A stretch of DNA of 47,288 bases from Holosporaceae bacterium (GTDB lineage Bacteria > Pseudomonadota > Alphaproteobacteria > UBA3830). The position numbers and the translations under genes were made by a program. Where the stretch lies: positions 1-47,288 of the forward strand of contig JAISZX010000086.1 in assembly GCA_031284365.1 (NCBI GenBank), read 5' to 3'. The notes under the pieces are model-generated. The model had not been told where the DNA came from. It did no database searches and worked only from the letters and a program-made list of their open reading frames with translations. Below, piece by piece: positions 36,841 to 46,637 of this stretch; the first letter of the stretch is position 1, and each line of letters begins with the position of its first letter.

Positions 36841-37779
36841 TCAACCCACATTAAAAGTAGCTCCAATGAGGTTTCTGTGACCTCTCATGAAATCGTCCCC
36901 GGACATTCTGTTTTTTCCGGACGGCTGAACCTCGGTCAATTTGAGAGATCCGGTGCGGCATGCCACGATTAGACCCTCACATATCAGACCGCATTGGGAA
37001 TGCTCGTTCATATCAACAATTTCGGCGCTAAAAATTTTTATACGGAGATCTCCGATTTCTGCCCACGCCGCTGGAGTCGGAGCCAGAGCACGGATGCACC
37101 GCGAGATATTTTCAGCTGAATCGTTCCAATTAATTTTGCAGCTGTCCTTCGTGATTTTATCAGCGTATGTGATTCCTTCTTCCGGCTGTTTGTAAGACTT
37201 TGCAAGATTGCCTTCGAGATCGTTCAAAGTTTCAACAATCATTGCAGCGCCAATATCGCCCAGCTGATTTGAAAGTTCACCGTGATTCATTTCTGCTGAT
37301 ATATCAACGGATTTCATCGAAATGATATCTCCAGTATCTACGCCAGGATCCATTTTCATTATGGTGATTCCAGCCCTTTTATCATCAGCTAGAATAGCAG
37401 AACGAATCGGAGATGCTCCACGCCATCTCGGTAACAACGAAGCATGAATATTAATGAATCCGTAGCGCGGAATTTCCAGTAGATTTTGTGGAATTATCAA
37501 CCCATACGATGATACAACAGCCACATCTGGTTTCAGCGAACGAAATTTTTCGACATCATCTGTAGATCTGAAATTTTTTGGATGAAAAACCGGAATTCCC
37601 TCAGCTTCCGCAAACCTATGCACATCAGATTTTTGGATTTTGTAATTTCGACCTGATGGTTTTGGCGGCTTGGTATAAACTCCAACGATATCCAATCCTA
37701 TTGCGTTGTTGCAGAGAGCCGCCAACGATTTCACAGAAAAGTCTGCAGTTCCCATAAAAATTACACGTAACTTCTCCAT
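36841..37779 (-). CDS. fmt: Methionyl-tRNA formyltransferase
   Basis: LRVIFMGTADFSVKSLAAL, VVSSYGLIIPQNLLEIPRYGFINIHASLLPRWRGASPIRSAILADDKRAGITIMKMDPGVDTGDI. Confidence 0.96.
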   Translation of the reverse strand: MEKLRVIFMGTADFSVKSLAALCNNAIGLDIVGVYTKPPKPSGRNYKIQKSDVHRFAEAEGIPVFHPKNFRSTDDVEKFRSLKPDVAVVSSYGLIIPQNLLEIPRYGFINIHASLLPRWRGASPIRSAILADDKRAGITIMKMDPGVDTGDIISMKSVDISAEMNHGELSNQLGDIGAAMIVETLNDLEGNLAKSYKQPEEGITYADKITKDSCKINWNDSAENISRCIRALAPTPAAWAEIGDLRIKIFSAEIVDMNEHSQCGLICEGLIVACRTGSLKLTEVQPSGKNRMSGDDFMRGHRNLIGATFNVG

Positions 37780-37797
37780 ACATTCACCATAGAGCAA

Positions 37798-38415
37798 CTA
37801 GGAAGCAGGCGTCGCTGTGGCAGATTCTGTTGTCTCCTCTTTCTTCATGACCGTTGGAGCAACAACGGTAGCAATCGTGAAATTTTTGCTGCCGACGGCA
37901 AGATGCATCCCCTCAGGAAGTTTCACATCGTTAGCATGAACCGTGTGATGGAATTCAAATCCAGTCAGATCAATCTCGATCTTATCTGGAATATTTTCCG
38001 GATCACAAACAACGTCGATTTCGTGAACAAGCACGTTCAAAACTCCGCCAAGTTTTAATCCAGGAGATGCAAGCTCATTAACGAAAGTCAAAGGCACACG
38101 GACAGTAACTTTACTACCCTTCCCAACCCGAATAAAATCAACATGTAAAACCTGATCTGTCACTGGGTGAAATTGAATATCCTTTGCAATGAACTTCTGA
38201 CCTTTTTTTTCCACTCCACTCATTTCAAAAACTGTAGAGAAAAAATTTGATTTGTTCACATATTTATCCAACAAGTATTTAGAAATACAGATGGACTGAG
38301 GATCTTTTTCATCGCCATAGATTACGCATGGGACGAACCCTTCCCTTCTGTCTGCGCGCGCGCTTCCTGTTCCTAAAATTTTTCTAGCCTTAGCTTCTAA
38401 AGTAATGGTAGCCAT
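37798..38415 (-). CDS. rplY: 50S ribosomal protein L25/general stress protein Ctc
   Basis: LEAKARKILGTGSARADRREGFVPCVIYGDEKDPQSI...HVDFIRVGKGSKVTVRVPLTFVNELASPGLKLGGVLNVLVHEIDVVC. Confidence 0.93.
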   Translation of the reverse strand: MATITLEAKARKILGTGSARADRREGFVPCVIYGDEKDPQSICISKYLLDKYVNKSNFFSTVFEMSGVEKKGQKFIAKDIQFHPVTDQVLHVDFIRVGKGSKVTVRVPLTFVNELASPGLKLGGVLNVLVHEIDVVCDPENIPDKIEIDLTGFEFHHTVHANDVKLPEGMHLAVGSKNFTIATVVAPTVMKKEETTESATATPAS

Positions 38416-38438
38416 TATCTAATTTCCCTTTTAAAACG

Positions 38439-39305
38439 TCATATTGTACACCTAATTGCTTCTGCTATCAACGAAGCAATTGGTATTTTTTTGAATTTAG
38501 TGGAGAGTTTTCCTTCAACGCTTATGCTGTCTGTAAACGTAAGCTCTGCTATATCAGACTCTTCCAGCTTCGGAACCGCTCCTTTCGAAAGAATAGCATG
38601 AGTAGCGTAGGCTACAACTACCGTTCCTCCGGCTTTTAGCAAAGCGTTCGATGCATGACACACTGTTGCACCGGAATCAACGATATCGTCAACCAGAATG
38701 CAAACTTTGTTTGACACATCTCCTACTACGTCGATTTTTTTTAGTTTATTGAATACGTCGCGCACCTTGTTGCAGATAGCAAAATCGCAACCGATGGCTC
38801 TTGCAACTAAATTTGCTCGATATGCTCCGCCTACGTCAGGAGAAACAATTACGATTTTTCTTGTATCGTACTTGCTTACAATATTAGAAGCAAAAATTTT
38901 CTCCGCTGAAATGTGTACGAATGGAATTCTCAAAAAAGGTTCACTGTGATTATCCAAAACGATGCATTGCGAAATATTCATTACTTCAAGTAATCGAGAA
39001 AATAAACTTGCTCCGAAAGATTCGTTTGGAATTTGAACATCTTGGCGAGAGTATCCCATGTACGGCATGCATAAAATCACTTTTTCTGCGTTCCGCAATG
39101 CATCCAGCAAAAGAAATAACTCAATCCAATCTTCATTCGTAACCACGGAAGCCAAAACAATGACATTGGAAAAACGTTTCGGCAAAGATACTGCAATTTC
39201 ATCATTGTTAAAACGACGAACATTGGCAGGAAAAGCAGAAAAAGATAACTCATTTGCTAAAGTTTTTGCCAATTCTTTTGAATTTTTTGTATAGATTATT
39301 TCCAT
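38439..39305 (-). CDS. prs: Ribose-phosphate pyrophosphokinase (divergent, 288 aa)
   Basis: RFNNDEIAVSLP, YMGYSRQD, VILDNHSEPF-like segment CIVLDNHSEPFLRIP, CILVDDIVDSGATVCHASNALLKAG. Confidence 0.88.
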   Translation of the reverse strand: MEIIYTKNSKELAKTLANELSFSAFPANVRRFNNDEIAVSLPKRFSNVIVLASVVTNEDWIELFLLLDALRNAEKVILCMPYMGYSRQDVQIPNESFGASLFSRLLEVMNISQCIVLDNHSEPFLRIPFVHISAEKIFASNIVSKYDTRKIVIVSPDVGGAYRANLVARAIGCDFAICNKVRDVFNKLKKIDVVGDVSNKVCILVDDIVDSGATVCHASNALLKAGGTVVVAYATHAILSKGAVPKLEESDIAELTFTDSISVEGKLSTKFKKIPIASLIAEAIRCTI

Positions 39306-39306
39306 T

Positions 39307-40044
39307 TTACTCTTTCAAAAAAATTACAGATATATTCCTACCACAAACTCCGTTGGAATTTTGGTTTGCAAAGCGATAGCTAAAATAGTCATCATTATTT
39401 GCATAGGTATCGATTCCCAGTATGTCATTTTCGGATACGCCAGATTTCAATAACCGATTGCGACAATATTCGGGAAGATCAAAATGTGGATGACAATTAA
39501 CAGTGCAAAAACAATCTTCATTGCTTTCAAAATTCTGCCTGAAGTCATTATCCACTTCATAACTTTCTTTTGCAATACAAGGTCCTATGACTGCAATTAT
39601 TTTTTTTGGATCACTGCCCAACTCAACCATCTTTTGCACAGTGGATTCGATAATTCCGCCAACTGCTCCGCGCCATCCGGCATGAGCGGCGCCGATCACA
39701 CGATTTTGTGGATCACAGAACAGAATCGGAGCGCAATCTGCCGTCAAAACTCCGATGGCTATATTTGGCGTTCGAGTAACTAAAGCATCAGCTTTTTGAT
39801 CAGAATGAGTACCTTCATCTACAATTATACACAAATTACTATGCACCTGATTGAGCGTAACCAATCTATCTGCTGCAAGATCTCTCCTGACAATATCAAG
39901 ATTTTGCTGTACCAGGGACTCATCATCTCCAACAAACTTGCTACAGTTCAGCGATGAATAGGCGAATGAACTCTTGCCATTTTTTCTTCCGAAAAAACCA
40001 TAATCTATGTAATTGAATGTAATTTTGTTTGATCTTTTTTTCAA
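39307..40044 (-). CDS. pgeF: Polyphenol oxidase/peptidoglycan editing factor PgeF (YfiH/YlmD family)
   Basis: VLTADCAPILFCDPQNRVIGAAHAGWRGAVGGIIESTVQKM...AVIGPCIAKESYEVDNDF. Confidence 0.94.
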   Translation of the reverse strand: MKKRSNKITFNYIDYGFFGRKNGKSSFAYSSLNCSKFVGDDESLVQQNLDIVRRDLAADRLVTLNQVHSNLCIIVDEGTHSDQKADALVTRTPNIAIGVLTADCAPILFCDPQNRVIGAAHAGWRGAVGGIIESTVQKMVELGSDPKKIIAVIGPCIAKESYEVDNDFRQNFESNEDCFCTVNCHPHFDLPEYCRNRLLKSGVSENDILGIDTYANNDDYFSYRFANQNSNGVCGRNISVIFLKE

Positions 40045-40298
40045 TTTTCTTCGCCAATCGATGATGCTAATCCCAACGCTATCATATATGTATCAAGCAT
40101 TAGATCTTCATTCTCCCTGTCTTCGGTTCTCATCTTTTTTAATTTTACAACTTTTTTCATGATTTTTGTATCGAAACCATCAGATTTTGCTTGACTGTAT
40201 ACATCCGAAATCTGCTCTTGGATTTCAGCTTTATCATTTTCTAAATTTTCAATTTTTTCAATATATTGTTTCAATTTATTTACATCACTAGAATGCAT
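40041..40298 (-). CDS. gapR: GapR family nucleoid-associated protein (DUF2312)
   Basis: LKQYIEKIENLENDKAEIQEQISDVYSQAKSDGFDTKIMKKVVKLKKM...MLDTYMIALGL. Confidence 0.94.
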   Translation of the reverse strand: MHSSDVNKLKQYIEKIENLENDKAEIQEQISDVYSQAKSDGFDTKIMKKVVKLKKMRTEDRENEDLMLDTYMIALGLASSIGEEN

Positions 40299-40458
40299 AG
40301 CAAACCCTCTTATAAGACTGAATCAACAGGACGAGCCGTGATACAATAACCACAAAAACAACAAAGAGTATTTCACGCTCGACCTGAATCAATCAATACA
40401 ATAAAGATTGATAAAATTCAACATATCAATTATAGTGAAAGATAATTAATAGGAGAAA

Positions 40459-41295
40459 ATGGTGTTTTCGTGCACAATAAACGCTCCAGTTTCCTTTGAT
40501 GGCATTGGTGTTCATAGCGGAAAACGCTCCGTAGTTTCAGTTATGCCGTTGGTTGATTGCGATCGTAAAATAATTTTTGTAAACAACCAAAAGGAAGTTG
40601 ATGCTACTTTTGAATCTGTTTCTGATACATCAATGTGCACAAATTTGTCGGGATTCTCCACAATCGAGCATTTGTGCGCCGCGCTGTACGGATTAAAAAT
40701 TACGAACGCACTTATCAAAGTCGACGGAGATGAAATACCGATATTGGACGGGAGCGCTCTTCAATTTGCTGAAGCATTTTTGAATGTCGGCACACGAGTG
40801 CTTTCAACAAAAACGAAAAAACTGAAAATTCTAAAGGAAGTAAAAGTAGAAGACGCTGATAGGTGGACTACATTGCGTCCATCTGATACTTTTAGCATAA
40901 ATGTTGAATGTGATTTTGCTGCTAAAGGACTGAAAATCCGCAATTTTTCGTTTGACTTTTTACGAAATGATTTTCTAAAAGAGATAGCTCCAGCTAGAAC
41001 ATTTGGTTTCATTTCAGATATTGAATTTTGCAGAAAACATAATCTTGCACTTGGAGCCTCTTTGGAAAATACCGTCGTCTTTGATGATAATGGGGTTCCA
41101 CTCAACGAAAATTATCTTCGGTTTCCAGACGAACCAATTAGGCATAAAGTCCTTGATATCATTGGTGATTTGTCACTAGCTCAAAGCGAAATTTTAGGAC
41201 GTTTTGATAGCTTTTGCCCAAGCCATAAAATGAATAATATGATCTTACGCAAACTTTTTGAAGAAAAAAACAATTACGAATTTATAGAATCATGA
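40459..41295 (+). CDS. lpxC: UDP-3-O-acyl-N-acetylglucosamine deacetylase
   Basis: FDGIGVHSGKRSVVSVMP, FSTIEHLCAALYGLKITNALIKVDGDEIPILDGSALQF, ARTFGF, HKVLDIIGDLSLA. Confidence 0.95.
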   Translation: MVFSCTINAPVSFDGIGVHSGKRSVVSVMPLVDCDRKIIFVNNQKEVDATFESVSDTSMCTNLSGFSTIEHLCAALYGLKITNALIKVDGDEIPILDGSALQFAEAFLNVGTRVLSTKTKKLKILKEVKVEDADRWTTLRPSDTFSINVECDFAAKGLKIRNFSFDFLRNDFLKEIAPARTFGFISDIEFCRKHNLALGASLENTVVFDDNGVPLNENYLRFPDEPIRHKVLDIIGDLSLAQSEILGRFDSFCPSHKMNNMILRKLFEEKNNYEFIES

Positions 41296-42314
41296 ATGTA
41301 TTAGGAATAGAGTCTAGTTGCGATGAAACGGCAGCTGCCATTGTCACAGAAAAAAAACAAGTTCTCTCAAATGTTATATATTCACAAATCGAAGAACACA
41401 AATCTTTTGGTGGTGTAGTTCCAGAGATAGCTGCTCGCACGCATCTCGAAAAAATTGATGTTGTCGTGGAAAAAGCTCTGCATGACGCTGGAGTAAATCT
41501 ATCAGAAATAGATGCAGTTGCCGGAACGTGCGGTCCTGGACTGATTGGCAGTGTAATCGTTGGAGCAACATTTGCAAAAACTATTTCCATGTCAATAAAT
41601 ATACCATTTATTGCGATAAATCATATTGAAGCACACGCTATCTCAGTTCGATTAACAGAAGACGTTGAATTTCCGTATTTGCTTTTGCTTGCTTCTGGAG
41701 GACACAGCCAACTCTGCATTGTACACGCCATAGATAATTTTGAAATTCTTGGAAAAACAATTGATGATTCGGTTGGCGAATCATTCGATAAAATTGCAAA
41801 ATTGCTGGGACTTGGATATCCTGGCGGCCCAATTGTTGAAAAAGTAGCCCGTTGTGGAAATGCCGAAAAATTTTCGCTACCACGCCCGTTGTGCACAAAA
41901 GGATCGTGCGATTTTTCGTTTGCGGGATTAAAAACAGCCGTCAGAGTAGCCGCAGAAAAATGTGTAACAGAGCAGGACAAAGTAGATCTCGTAGCAAGTT
42001 TCCAAAAAACTGTAACAGACGTAATGGTATTTAAAGTAAAGCAAGCCATTGATATTTGTGACAAAAAAATAACAGCTGTTGCAATGGCTGGAGGAGTGGC
42101 AGCTAACAAATCTATCCGAGCTGCACTTAATAATACTTGCAATTCGTATGGATTGCCTTTTTTCTCTCCTCCACTGCAGATTTGTACAGACAATGGGGCA
42201 ATGATTGCTTGGCTCGGATTAGAAAAGTTCCACAAAAAACAATTTACAGATCTGCAATTTGCCCCTTGTCCACGATGGTCATTGCAGCAACACGGCAGTT
42301 TCATAAAACACTGA
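41292..42314 (+). CDS. tsaD: tRNA N6-adenosine threonylcarbamoyltransferase
   Basis: MNVLGIESSCDETAAAIV, GLIGSVIVGATFAK, INHIEAHAIS, LLASGGHSQL, DSVGESFDKIAKLLGLGYPGGPIVE. Confidence 0.97.
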   Translation: MNVLGIESSCDETAAAIVTEKKQVLSNVIYSQIEEHKSFGGVVPEIAARTHLEKIDVVVEKALHDAGVNLSEIDAVAGTCGPGLIGSVIVGATFAKTISMSINIPFIAINHIEAHAISVRLTEDVEFPYLLLLASGGHSQLCIVHAIDNFEILGKTIDDSVGESFDKIAKLLGLGYPGGPIVEKVARCGNAEKFSLPRPLCTKGSCDFSFAGLKTAVRVAAEKCVTEQDKVDLVASFQKTVTDVMVFKVKQAIDICDKKITAVAMAGGVAANKSIRAALNNTCNSYGLPFFSPPLQICTDNGAMIAWLGLEKFHKKQFTDLQFAPCPRWSLQQHGSFIKH

Positions 42315-42453
42315 TTCTTATTTTGAGCGAGTACATATAAAAAATTAAAAATGTCCATTGTTTTTTAAAAAATTTCAATATCAAAAACCAATCTAATGTA
42401 TTGATTCTTCCACATATATGATATACTAGGTGTCAGCTGAGGAGACGTTGTTA

Positions 42454-43035
42454 ATGGAGAATTTTTATCCTGTAATAGCATATTTTTTGGGATCGATCCC
42501 GTTTGGCCTAATCCTTTCACATTTGTTTGGGGACGGAAAAATAATGGAGAAGGGATCTAGAAATATCGGAGCTACTAACGCGATGAGAACACAGGGAAAA
42601 GTCATTGGAGTTTCAACATTTTTGCTTGACTTTTCCAAAGGGTTTGTCGCCTGTTTTTTTCTCAAAACCGAGTCAGAATCGCTGAATTTGCTGATACTTG
42701 CGGCACCGGTTATTGGACACATGTTTTCAATTTGGCTGAAATTTCGTGGTGGAAAAGGAATTGCTACGTACTTTGGAGTTTTGGCGGCTCTGAATCCGCT
42801 GGTTTGTTTTGGTACGGTTCTTGTTTGGAGAGTGATGTTTTTTATAACAAAAACTTCTGCTGCTGCAGGACTTCTAAGTGTAACATCAAGTCTTGTGATC
42901 TTTAATCATGCGAGAATTTCGCTGTGTTTGGATTTTGTTAACCATATGTATGTTTTAATGGCGCTAGTCGTTTTAATTTTCATAAAGCATCACGAAAATA
43001 TAAAGCGATTTATAAAGAATGAACAACAAACCTAG
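42454..43035 (+). CDS. plsY: Acyl-phosphate glycerol-3-phosphate acyltransferase
   Basis: AYFLGSIPFGLILSHLF, GSRNIGATNAMRTQGK, LKFRGGKGIATYFGVL. Confidence 0.95.
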   Translation: MENFYPVIAYFLGSIPFGLILSHLFGDGKIMEKGSRNIGATNAMRTQGKVIGVSTFLLDFSKGFVACFFLKTESESLNLLILAAPVIGHMFSIWLKFRGGKGIATYFGVLAALNPLVCFGTVLVWRVMFFITKTSAAAGLLSVTSSLVIFNHARISLCLDFVNHMYVLMALVVLIFIKHHENIKRFIKNEQQT

Positions 43036-43076
43036 ATCGAGCACTATTCGATCTGCGTCTGTTAGGGGGTCGGACT

Positions 43077-44189
43077 GTGTTGTCGAAGTTGTCGAAAAAC
43101 GAAAAAATAGCGCGATTGAAGCTGGTTCGCACAGAATCGATAGGTCCATCCAAATTTTGGGAACTGATGGATGCCTACGGGAACGCTGAAGTTGCCATAG
43201 GTAAACTTTCGAAGGTGTTGAAAAATCCGAACATTAATGTGTGCGATGATGACACAATTGACAAAGAAATCTCGAATATGAGGTCAATTGGTGCACGTTT
43301 TGTCTTTTTCGAAGATGATTTATACCCTCCACTACTGCGCAATATTCCGGATCCGCCGCCGGTACTGTCTTTTGTCGGAAATAAGGAAAGAGTTCTGTCT
43401 TTTTTTCAAAGAAACATGATTTCTGTTGTTGGAGCGAGAAATGCATCGATTCATGCGATCAAATTTTGTGAAATTTTATGTAAAAATCTTGGAACAAGCA
43501 ACGTTGTGATAGTGTCTGGGTTGGCGCGTGGAGTCGATACAAGTGCGCACATCAACAGTCTCGAAACGGGAACAATCGCTATTATAGCAAGCGGGATAAA
43601 CATAATATACCCACAAGAGAATGCAAAATTGTATAGTGATATTGTCAAAAATAATGGTATCTTTTCAGAAATGCCATTTAACACTGCGCCACAGCCGCAG
43701 TTGTTTCCACGACGCAATCGCATAATAGCCGGAATATCAAATGGTACTGCTGTGATCGAAGCAGCGGAACAATCTGGATCGCTCATAACTGCTAAAATGG
43801 CCATCGATTATAATCGAGACGTTTTCGCAGTTCCAGGATTGCCGCTCGATCCTAGAAGTGTTGGATGCAATAAGTTAATAAAAGAAGGCGCTGTCCTAAT
43901 TCAGAGCGCGGATGATATTTTAGACAATTTGGAGTCCAAAAAAGTAATTCCCAATCAATTATTTGATGATAAATATCCAAGCTTAGCGAGAGTTCCAGAT
44001 AAGGATATTGAAAGAACCAGAAAAAAAATACTAGATTCGCTAAGTTTTATTCCAATTACCATTGACGAATTGATTTCTTGCATTAAAGTATCTCCTCAGG
44101 AGGTATTAACAATACTTCTTGAACTTGAATTGGCCAATAAGATCGTTAGGCTGCACGGGCAGCGCGTTTGTTTGGCCGTTGAAAGTTAA
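43077..44189 (+). CDS. dprA: DNA processing protein DprA
   Basis: YPPLLRNIPDPPPVLSFVGN, SVVGARNASIHA, IVSGLARGVDTSAH, FPRRNRIIAGISNGTAVIEAAEQSGSLITA. Confidence 0.95.
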   Translation: MLSKLSKNEKIARLKLVRTESIGPSKFWELMDAYGNAEVAIGKLSKVLKNPNINVCDDDTIDKEISNMRSIGARFVFFEDDLYPPLLRNIPDPPPVLSFVGNKERVLSFFQRNMISVVGARNASIHAIKFCEILCKNLGTSNVVIVSGLARGVDTSAHINSLETGTIAIIASGINIIYPQENAKLYSDIVKNNGIFSEMPFNTAPQPQLFPRRNRIIAGISNGTAVIEAAEQSGSLITAKMAIDYNRDVFAVPGLPLDPRSVGCNKLIKEGAVLIQSADDILDNLESKKVIPNQLFDDKYPSLARVPDKDIERTRKKILDSLSFIPITIDELISCIKVSPQEVLTILLELELANKIVRLHGQRVCLAVES

Positions 44190-44215
44190 AAGGGCGAGAA
44201 AGAAAAGGTATAAGT

Positions 44216-46618
44216 ATGCGTCTAGTTGTCGTGGAATCACCTGCAAAAGCAAAAACTATTAATAAGTATTTGGGTGCAGGATATAAAGTTGTTGCTAGCT
44301 ATGGTCACATTAGGGATCTTCTCTCGAAGGATGGGAGTGTTCGTCCAGATGATGATTTTTCAATGGTATGGGAAGTTAGTTCGGCGGGAGTAAAGCATCT
44401 GAAGGATATTTCTGATCAGTTAAAGGGTTGCGATGAACTGTTGCTTGCCACCGACCCTGATCGTGAAGGGGAAGCCATTTCTTGGCACATCAAAGAGTTG
44501 CTTGATGAAAAAAAGATCCTAAAGATGCCATTCAAGAGAATAGTGTTCCATGAAATTACGAAAGGCGCGATAAAAGAAGCCATTGCCAATCCGCGCGACA
44601 TTGATGATTCGTTGGTGGACGCGTATTTAGCAAGGCGTGCACTTGACTATTTGGTTGGTTTTACTATTTCTCCGATTTTGTGGAGAAAATTACCAGGAAG
44701 CAAATCAGCTGGTCGCGTACAATCTGTTGCTTTGAGAATTATTGTTGATCGAGAAGTCGAAATAGAGGCTTTTGAAAAAAAAGAATATTGGTCGTTGGAA
44801 GCGAAATTCGAATCCAAGAACAAGAAAATATTCGATGCACGTTTGACACATTACAATGGCGAAAAGTTAGATAAGTTTTCAATCATTGATGCGCAGCGGG
44901 CGAATTCTGTGAAGGAAGCTCTGCAAAATCAGCAATTCGCCGTGACATCTGTCGAAAAGAAGGTAGTGAAACGCAATCCTGCTCCAGCTTTCATTACATC
45001 AACTATACAACAGGAAGCATCCCGAAAGCTTGGATTTAGCGCAAAAAAAACTATGCAGCTTGCTCAAAATCTCTATGAAGGTGTTGAAGTTGACGGGGAA
45101 ACTACAGCCCTCATCACGTACATGAGAACTGACAGCGTGAATCTTTCCAAGGATGCCGTTGAGAAAATCCGAGATTTAATTCTCCAAAAATACGGAAAAG
45201 ATTTTCTGCCGGCGAACCCTCGCGTCTACCAAACCAAGGTGAAAAACGCGCAGGAAGCCCACGAGGCCATCCGTCCAGTGGATGCATCAATCACTCCTGA
45301 TCTACTCAAAGGTAAGCTCAGTTCAGATCTTTATAAATTATACGATTTGATATGGAAGAGAGCAGTTGCATCGCAAATGTCTTCGGCGGAATTCGATCAG
45401 GTGCAGGTTGATATTTCTGATGACAAGAAAAATGTTTTTAGAGCCAATGGAAATACGCTAAAATTTGAAGGATTTATCAAGGTCTACGTTGAGGGCAAAG
45501 ACGACCAACAAGAAGAAGATGCAGATGGAATGCTACCTCCTCTAGAAAAGGGGGATCGTACTCCACTGAATAAATTGGATGCGTTGCAGCATTTTACAAC
45601 TCCGCCACCACGATTTTCCGAAGCAAGTCTCGTAAAAAAATTGGAGGAGTTGGGCATAGGCAGGCCGTCAACCTATGCAACAATTTTGCAGGTTTTGCAG
45701 GATCGCGGATACGCTAAGCTCATAAACAAGTTCTTTGTACCGGAGATTCGTGGACGGCTGGTAACAACTTTCCTCATTGGATTTTTTCAAAAATATTTGG
45801 AATATGGATTCACAGCAGAGCTCGAGCAATCGCTGGATGACGTTTCCAACGGAAGCAAATCGAAGCTCGATGTTTTGAAAAATTTTTGGAAAGAATTCAG
45901 TGAAAATGTTGATCAAACGAAAGGTGTGAAAATCTCTGATGTTATCGACAAGTTGAATGACGCATTGGGCACATTTTTGTTTCGGACGGAAAATGGTGTT
46001 TCCAGGGTGTGTCCTGAGTGCAAAGCCGGTGAGCTAAGTCTTAAAATAGGACGTTTTGGATCATTTATTGGTTGTTCTCGCTATCCAGAATGCAGTTACG
46101 TAAGAAAATTGGATTCATCTCCGATGACTGATGGAGACGCTGTCATGGTGCAATCATCGGAATATCCAAGATTTTTGGGAGTCGATCCATCTGACAATTC
46201 AGAAATTGTCATGAAAAAGGGACCATATGGTCTGTATATCCAAAAGGACAAAAAATCGACAACCCCTGCAACGACCAAAGATGATGCTCCGGCCACAGCA
46301 GAAAAACCTAAGAAAAAAACTCCTAAAGCGCCAAAAGCACAAAAAGTGCCTGCGGAAAAGCCAATTCGTGCGTCTATTCCAAATTTTATTAATCCAGAAA
46401 GTATCAGTTTGGATATGGCGGTTTCTCTCCTGCAATTTCCAAAAACTTTGGGGCAGCACGATGGCGAAGAAGTGAAAGTTGGCATAGGAAAGTACGGTCC
46501 GTATGTACTATTCAAAGGAAAATACGTATCCGCGCCGAAATCTGAAGCGTTTTTTTCGATGACCCTTTCTGATGCCGTCGAGTTAATCAAAAATAAACAA
46601 GCAGCGAAGCAACATTAG
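44216..46618 (+). CDS. topA: DNA topoisomerase I
   Basis: MRLVVVESPAKAKTINKYLGAGYKVVASYGHIRDL, ATDPDREGEAISWH, GRVQSVALRIIVDRE, ITYMRTDSVNLS, C-terminal zinc finger CPECKAGELSLKIGRFGSFIGCSRYPEC. Confidence 0.97.
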   Translation: MRLVVVESPAKAKTINKYLGAGYKVVASYGHIRDLLSKDGSVRPDDDFSMVWEVSSAGVKHLKDISDQLKGCDELLLATDPDREGEAISWHIKELLDEKKILKMPFKRIVFHEITKGAIKEAIANPRDIDDSLVDAYLARRALDYLVGFTISPILWRKLPGSKSAGRVQSVALRIIVDREVEIEAFEKKEYWSLEAKFESKNKKIFDARLTHYNGEKLDKFSIIDAQRANSVKEALQNQQFAVTSVEKKVVKRNPAPAFITSTIQQEASRKLGFSAKKTMQLAQNLYEGVEVDGETTALITYMRTDSVNLSKDAVEKIRDLILQKYGKDFLPANPRVYQTKVKNAQEAHEAIRPVDASITPDLLKGKLSSDLYKLYDLIWKRAVASQMSSAEFDQVQVDISDDKKNVFRANGNTLKFEGFIKVYVEGKDDQQEEDADGMLPPLEKGDRTPLNKLDALQHFTTPPPRFSEASLVKKLEELGIGRPSTYATILQVLQDRGYAKLINKFFVPEIRGRLVTTFLIGFFQKYLEYGFTAELEQSLDDVSNGSKSKLDVLKNFWKEFSENVDQTKGVKISDVIDKLNDALGTFLFRTENGVSRVCPECKAGELSLKIGRFGSFIGCSRYPECSYVRKLDSSPMTDGDAVMVQSSEYPRFLGVDPSDNSEIVMKKGPYGLYIQKDKKSTTPATTKDDAPATAEKPKKKTPKAPKAQKVPAEKPIRASIPNFINPESISLDMAVSLLQFPKTLGQHDGEEVKVGIGKYGPYVLFKGKYVSAPKSEAFFSMTLSDAVELIKNKQAAKQH

Positions 46619-46637
46619 TGAATTTTGTTTAATCTGA

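Noticed and set aside
41621-42358. 245-aa reverse-strand ORF
   Set aside because: Fully antisense to the well-supported tsaD gene. Composition (Cys/Ser-rich, no family match) is typical of a shadow ORF.
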